Positions 59,741 to 64,000 of a stretch of DNA of 64,000 nt are shown here, one piece after another. How positions within the stretch are numbered: the first letter of the stretch is position 1; each line of letters opens with the position of its first letter. The position numbers and the translations under genes were made by a program. The notes under the pieces were generated by a model. The model was given only the letters and a program-made list of their open reading frames with translations, had not been told where the DNA came from and did no database searches. This stretch comes from Streptomyces sp. ISL-10 (lineage in GTDB: Bacteria; Actinomycetota; Actinomycetes; Streptomycetales; Streptomycetaceae). The stretch lies in NCBI RefSeq assembly GCF_018614575.1, contig NZ_JAGGOJ010000026.1, forward strand, positions 1 to 64,000, read 5' to 3'.

Positions 59741-59832
59741 TGGTGGCCGGTGTGCGGTGGATCGGCGCTGGGGTGATCCACCGCACACTGCCCTGCCTGG
59801 ACTCCCATTGGGGTCCCGAGTAGACATGGATC

Positions 59833-61197
59833 ATGCCGGAAGAGCCGCCAGCCCAGGAACCCCCGCTGATACAGAGCCTGCGCACGGCCGTCGCCGCGGC
59901 GCCCGAAGACGTTCCTCTGCGGCTGCACCTCGCCGAGTTGCTGCTTGCTGCGGGCCTGCACGACGCCGCCGTGACGGAGGCCGCGGCGGCGTTGCAGCAT
60001 GCGCCAGGGGACGGGGCGGCGCGGAAGTTGATGATGCGGGCGATGGAGAATCCGGCGGCTCCCGCGCCGTCGGCGTCTCCGGCCCGGGATGCGGGTCCGT
60101 TTACGTCCACCGAGTCGGCCGCGCCTGTGGAATCGGCGGGCGCTGTCGAGCCGGACGTGCCTGCGGAATCGGCCACCTCCGACGAACCGGCCCGCCGTGT
60201 CGGTGGATTCGACTGGCGGGCGGCCGAGCAGGAGGTCGGCGGCATCGTCGAACCCCGCTTCGTCGAGCCCCCGTTCGCCGCCGACGGCAGCGGCGACCCC
60301 GGGGACGCCGATGCCTGGGACGTGACCGGTCCCGGCACCGTACGGCTCGCGGACGTCGGCGGCATGCAGGAGGTCAAGGACCGTCTCGAAGCGGCGTTCC
60401 TCGCGCCGATGCGCAACCCCGAACTGCGCAAGCTGTACGGCAAGAGCCTGCGCGGCGGTCTCCTCCTCTACGGACCGCCGGGCTGCGGCAAGACCTTCAT
60501 CGCGCGCGCCGTCGCCGGTGAACTCGGCGCGAGCTTCCTGTCCGTGTCCGTCAACGACGTCCTCGACATGTGGACGGGCAACTCCGAACGCAACATGCAC
60601 GAGGTCTTCCAGACCGCCCGCCGCCAGGCGCCCTGTGTCGTCTTCCTCGACGAGCTCGACGCGCTCGGCGCCAAGCGCAGCCGGACGCACCACAGCGGTA
60701 TGCGCAACACCGTCAATCAGCTCCTCACCGAGCTCGACGGCATCGACTCCGCGGCCAACGAAGGCGTGTTCGTCCTCGCCGCGACCAATGTCCCCTGGGA
60801 CGTGGACATCGCGCTTCGGCGTCCGGGACGGCTCGACCGTACGCTGCTCGTCCTGCCGCCCGATGCCTCCGCCCGTGACGCGATCCTCCGCTACCACTTG
60901 CGCGAACGGCCCGTCGAGGCAGTCGACCTGGGGCGTCTCGTCAGGGCGACGGACGGCCTTTCGGGCGCGGACCTGGCCCATGTGTGCACCTCGGCGGCCG
61001 AGAGCGCGCTGCTCGACTCGGCCCGCACCGGCCGGATCCGCATGATCGGCACGAAGGACCTGCTCGACGCGGCGAAGGCCGTGGTCCCGTCGACCGAACC
61101 GTGGTTCGCGGCGGCGCGGAACGTGGCGATGTTCGCGAACGAGGGCGGGATGTACGACGACCTGGTGACGTACCTGAAAAAGAGGCGGAAGCTGTGA
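59833..61197 (+). CDS. TPR-AAA+ ATPase
   Basis: The 454-residue protein has an N-terminal TPR-like helical pair (VPLRLHLAELLLAAGLHDAA) and an Ala/Pro/Glu linker (about 85-170). The AAA+ core has LADVGGMQEVKDRLEAAFLA, Walker A YGPPGCGKTF near 214, Walker B VVFLDELDALGAK near 269, sensor NVPWDVDIALRRPGRLDR and sensor 2 GLSGADLAHVC. It is of the CDC48/VPS4-like classic clade and likely forms hexamers. GTG of the next gene overlaps its stop. ATG 59833 has no obvious ribosome-binding site. Confidence 0.93.
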   Translation: MPEEPPAQEPPLIQSLRTAVAAAPEDVPLRLHLAELLLAAGLHDAAVTEAAAALQHAPGDGAARKLMMRAMENPAAPAPSASPARDAGPFTSTESAAPVESAGAVEPDVPAESATSDEPARRVGGFDWRAAEQEVGGIVEPRFVEPPFAADGSGDPGDADAWDVTGPGTVRLADVGGMQEVKDRLEAAFLAPMRNPELRKLYGKSLRGGLLLYGPPGCGKTFIARAVAGELGASFLSVSVNDVLDMWTGNSERNMHEVFQTARRQAPCVVFLDELDALGAKRSRTHHSGMRNTVNQLLTELDGIDSAANEGVFVLAATNVPWDVDIALRRPGRLDRTLLVLPPDASARDAILRYHLRERPVEAVDLGRLVRATDGLSGADLAHVCTSAAESALLDSARTGRIRMIGTKDLLDAAKAVVPSTEPWFAAARNVAMFANEGGMYDDLVTYLKKRRKL

Positions 61198-62270
61198 GCG
61201 TGGCTCCGGTACTGGCGCGCGCCGGTGCGCTGCAGGCGGCAGAGCGGTTCGAGGAGTCCAAGCCCTTGCTGGCCGGCCACCTCGCCGAGGCTCCGGACGA
61301 CGAATGGGCCTGGCAGCTGCTCGCCGTCGCCCATGAGAAGCTCGGCGAGTACGAGCCGGCGGAGCGGGCCGCCACCGAGATGCTGCGGATATCGCCGGGG
61401 CACGTCGGCGCGCTCATTCTGCTGTCCCGGGTGCTGCTCCGCCTGGGCAGGCAGTCCGAGGCGCGGGCGGCGGCCGAGGACGCCGTCCGCAGGGCGCCCG
61501 ACAAGTGGTCCTCGCATTTCGCGCTGTCCGGCGTACTCGTGGCCCATCCGTCAGCCCCGCCCGCCGATCACGAGCGGGCGTACGAGGCGGCCCGCGAGGC
61601 CGTGCGCCTCGCCCCGCAGGAGCCGGACACCCACCAGGCCCTGTGTTTCGCGGCCGTACGCACGCAGCGTCAGGACGTCGCGAAGCGGGCCCTGGTCGAA
61701 TGGCTGCGCCTCGACCCCTCCAATACGACGGCACAGGCCATGTACACCGATGCGACGGCCAACGCCCCGGACGTCACCGCTGCCCGGGCCGCGGAGGTGT
61801 ACTCCGCGGGGCTGGCGGGCGCTCCCCATTCCTCGATGCTGCGCAGCGGCCTCGATCACGCCACGTACCGCCTGCTGCGGGGTACCCGCTGGCTCGCGCT
61901 CGTCTGTCTGGTCGCTGCGGGAGCGATGATCGACCTCTTCGCCACGGCCAAGGACCCGACCCTGCGGGAGCTGCCCGTACCGCTCGGCAACCGTCTCTGG
62001 GTGCTGACGGTCATGGTTGCGATCTGGGGCTTCGGAGCGCTGTTCCGCTACTACCGGATGCGTACCGGGGTACAGCTCAACATCCGTTCCCTCGTACGCC
62101 GGGGCCGCTGGGCCCGGATCGTGCTGGGACAGGCGGCGTGGACCACGCTCTGCGCACTGCTGATCTCCCAGATCCCGTGGACCGGTCGCAGTGTGCCCGA
62201 GTTCCTCTTCTGGGCCGGCCTGGTGGTGCCGCTGTCGACCATGGCGTACGACCGCAGGAAGGCCCGGTGA
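61194..62270 (+). CDS. TPR membrane protein paired with the AAA+ ATPase
   Basis: The 358-residue protein has an N-terminal region of five or six TPRs (VLARAGALQAAERFEESKPL, YEPAERAATEMLRISPGHVG, SEARAAAEDAVRRAPDKWSS) and a C-terminal half with four TM segments (LALVCLVAAGAMIDLFATA ... FLFWAGLVVPLSTMAY). GTG 61194 overlaps the ATPase stop (GTGA). The TPRs could recruit the ATPase, or its substrates, to the membrane. No function is established. Confidence 0.9.
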   Translation: MSVAPVLARAGALQAAERFEESKPLLAGHLAEAPDDEWAWQLLAVAHEKLGEYEPAERAATEMLRISPGHVGALILLSRVLLRLGRQSEARAAAEDAVRRAPDKWSSHFALSGVLVAHPSAPPADHERAYEAAREAVRLAPQEPDTHQALCFAAVRTQRQDVAKRALVEWLRLDPSNTTAQAMYTDATANAPDVTAARAAEVYSAGLAGAPHSSMLRSGLDHATYRLLRGTRWLALVCLVAAGAMIDLFATAKDPTLRELPVPLGNRLWVLTVMVAIWGFGALFRYYRMRTGVQLNIRSLVRRGRWARIVLGQAAWTTLCALLISQIPWTGRSVPEFLFWAGLVVPLSTMAYDRRKAR

Positions 62271-62364
62271 CCGGTGCTCGCGTGAAAAGGTGTCACCGCC
62301 CGCGGGCAGTCCTGGTCGCCCGCCCGTGGTCACCGCCTGTCGGAGGTGCTCCTACGGTGGAGGG

Positions 62365-62690
62365 ATGAGCAGCGACTCGGGGCGCCCCGAGACCCTTCCG
62401 TACCTGGTGCAGGCCACCGTCCGGATTTTCGGCGCCACCTGCCTGAAATGCGGTGTCACCCGCCCTCTCGAGGTCGCGCACATCCGTAACTGGCCCGCCT
62501 GCCCCCGCTCTTCAGGCGGCCGAGGTCGCGGGGCTGGTGCTGTCGGCGGTTCTGGTCGGAGACCGTCGACGAGATGCGCCGGCGCGTCGCCTACGGCTGC
62601 TTCCACGAACTCGGCAACGTCCTGCCCCCGTGCGGGAACTGCCACACCCTCTTCGATGGCGAGCAGCACCCCGGACGTGACGCAGGGGGA
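62365..62690 (+). pseudogene. HNH-type endonuclease, frameshifted
   Basis: ATG 62365 reads YLVQATVRIFGATCLKCGVT and EVAHIRNWPACP; a different frame has CFHELGNVLPPCGNCHTLFD. CxxC, the AHI His and the C.NCH pair are the HNH zinc and catalytic pattern. A shift and probable insertion separate them. Non-functional as read. Confidence 0.6.
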
Positions 62691-62944
62691 GGTCCTGCTG
62701 CGGGCCGTCGACTTCATCGGCGCAGCTCTCCGGCACCAGCATGGCCACGGGCTTCGTCAGCGGCACCGCCGCCGCATGCCTGGCCTCCCCGTGCCGAAGA
62801 GGAACGTACGGGCCCAGCTCGAAGGCGACGTTCGACCGCATTGCCGGCACCGGCACCTTCTTCCGACATGGGCGGATCAACGCCAGCCGCTACTGGCAGG
62901 CCGATTCCGACTGCAAGTGCCAAAGGACCCGCGGGCTCGGGAGA

Positions 62945-63167
62945 GCGGTCTTCAAGAACCCTGAGGGTGCGCAAGCAACCGGTCACCCGCTCCGCCGTGG
63001 TCGGCAGCCTCCGCCCCAAGCAGACCATCACGATCGACTGCGAGCCAAAGGACAGAGCGTCAAGGGCAACAACGTTTGGTACAAAAGCCGGCCAGAACCC
63101 ACGAGGCTGGATCGCAGCACGCTACGTGAAGAACCCCAACGTCATCCCGTACCGCTCCGCCACATGA
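62945..63167 (+). pseudogene. Secreted SH3-domain protein fragment, frameshifted
   Basis: One frame gives RVRKQPVTRSAVVGSLRPKQ and TITIDC, another KGQSVKGNNVWYKS, the first again GWIAARYVKNPNVIPY and stop. This is the bacterial SH3 fold at the end of small secreted Streptomyces proteins. The 62741-62945 stretch (GFVSGTAAACLASPC) may be its signal region. Indels break it. Confidence 0.6.
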
Positions 63168-63301
63168 CCCTCAGACTTCGATGGTGATCTTTCAGGACTG
63201 AACACAGGCACTCAGGGTCTTCGACTCGTGTGCGACCTGGATTGCCTGTCTGCACGATCGGTCGATCAGAAGGTCGGTACCGGGCCCTCCGGGAGGGGCG
63301 C

Positions 63302-63850
63302 CGTGGGTTACGCAGGCTCCTCCGCCCGTACGTACGCGCCTGCGCGTGCCGCGGTCGCGGCGGCGTCGGCGTTCCGGCCGCGCACGGCGCTGCGGGAGCG
63401 GGTCGCTGCCGCTCGCGCGGACGGCTCGGCGGCGGTACTGACGCAGGTGCTGCCCGGCGGCGGCGGGTGGGCAAGTTTCAACTCGCGGCCTCATACGCCG
63501 ATGCCGCTGTGCGGGACGGTGCGGATCTGGTGCTGTGGCCGGCGGCGGGTGAGATGCAGCAGGTCGTCACCCTCTACGCCCGGGCCGCGAGGCTGGTCTC
63601 GGCGCCCGGGGCGAGCGGCGACAGTCCCGAGGAGGATGCGCGGGGCGTTCGCGGCCCGCTTGACCGGCGGCGGCCGCCGCCGCATCAGTGTCGACGTCTA
63701 CCACCCCGCCGAAGCCGCCGCCTGTCTCCGCTCCCGGCTGGCCGGCGCTGGCGCCGACCATTTCCTCGATGCTGCCGAAGGTGACCTGGCTGCCGCGTTC
63801 GGACATCTCCCGCTCGCCCTCTCGCACGCCGTCGCCTGGGCGGACCGCGT
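63302..63850 (+). pseudogene. NB-ARC-type STAND ATPase fragment, frameshifted
   Basis: Frames joined in order read FRPRTALRERVAAARADGSA, VLTQVLPGGGG, then GKFQLAASYADAAVRDGADL and RLTGGGRRRISVDVYHPAEA. The last continues GDLAAAFGHLPLALSHAVAW. This is the P-loop region of NB-ARC/TPR proteins (VLTQVLAGGGGVGKSQLAASY). The P-loop is broken by a shift and part of the NTPase is deleted. Confidence 0.65.
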
Positions 63851-63885
63851 GACCTACCCGGGCCGGCCCGCCGTTGCAGGCCGGA

Positions 63886-64000
63886 TCACTCCCCACACTT
63901 GGCCATCGGCTTTGCGGCCGCCACCGCTTCTGCGAGACGGATGCTGAAATCGTTGCCGTTGGAGTTGTTTCCGCTGAATTCGGGAAGGTCCTGAGGGCCT
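63886..64000 (-). CDS. C-terminal part of a small unrecognised protein (5' end beyond window)
   Basis: The minus-strand frame enters at 64000 and ends at TGA 63886-63888. It reads GPQDLPEFSGNNSNGNDFSI and RLAEAVAAAKPMAKCGE. The Cys four residues from the end and the Asn/Ser-rich segment do not identify a family I can name with confidence. Confidence 0.6.
   Translation of the reverse strand, partial: GPQDLPEFSGNNSNGNDFSIRLAEAVAAAKPMAKCGE

Overview
The window looks like a Streptomyces chromosome arm. It is very GC-rich, often uses GTG starts, has dense 4-bp ATGA/GTGA gene overlaps, and carries families typical of that genus: a CseABC-like cell-wall stress system, RacP, DUF6192, DUF6879, DUF5753 helix-turn-helix regulators and DUF4097. 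About half is well-organised operons. The rest is accessory DNA full of insertion-sequence remnants, truncated genes and single-base frameshifts. No rRNA, tRNA or CRISPR array was recognised.

Layout. 1-2736: a minus-strand operon of HicB-like ribbon-helix-helix protein, DUF4097 protein and DrrA-type ABC ATPase, with an ABC-2 permease starting at the edge; an array of GTGCCA/TGGCAC motifs lies upstream. 2760-3781: remnants, an 8-bp tandem repeat and a broken membrane endonuclease/exonuclease/phosphatase gene. 4030-8804: lipoprotein, response regulator and sensor kinase (CseA/B/C-like), followed by a class A penicillin-binding protein whose transpeptidase motifs are all lost. 9353-15083: a sugar-type solute-binding protein, a PadR-ATPase-FtsX permease operon and an anti-sigma-type ATPase. 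15690-25783: a peptide-binding lipoprotein, a small chimera repeating its C-terminus, a methyltransferase, a serine hydrolase, a broken phospholipase D, a PGRP amidase and several gene fragments. 25925-28176: a mosaic dead integrase and two diverged direct repeats bracketing a lectin gene. 28300-30403: an MscS channel and a HAD protein.

30480-41708 is the most interesting block. It is one tightly overlapped minus-strand operon in transcription order: ATP-grasp ligase, DUF4213/DUF364 (putative heavy-metal chelation) protein, SbnA-like PLP enzyme, dipeptide-epimerase-like enzyme, MFS transporter, methyltransferase, then a complete nickel/peptide-type ABC importer (binding protein, two permeases, fused double ATPase). 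A Zur/Fur-type box lies about 90 bp upstream of the first gene. Biosynthesis, export and re-import in one metal-responsive operon suggest an opine- or diaminopropionate-type metallophore, probably for zinc. No product is assigned.

41846-47300: a truncated hydrolase, a DUF6879/DUF5753 cassette and a protein with about 18 repeats of 12 residues. 47400-56288: mobile-element debris, in which an XRE regulator, a DHA2 efflux pump and an IS481 element sit inside a broken non-specific endonuclease gene; IS5, IS21 and RacP/DUF6192 remnants follow. 56302-58734: a YtrA-type GntR/membrane-protein pair with palindromic operators, then an IS630 element with long inverted repeats. 59833-62270: an AAA+ ATPase/TPR membrane protein pair. 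62365-64000: HNH, SH3 and NB-ARC remnants and the end of a small minus-strand gene.

Many otherwise intact genes are broken by a single base, often in C or G runs. Some of these lesions could be sequencing errors rather than real pseudogenes.
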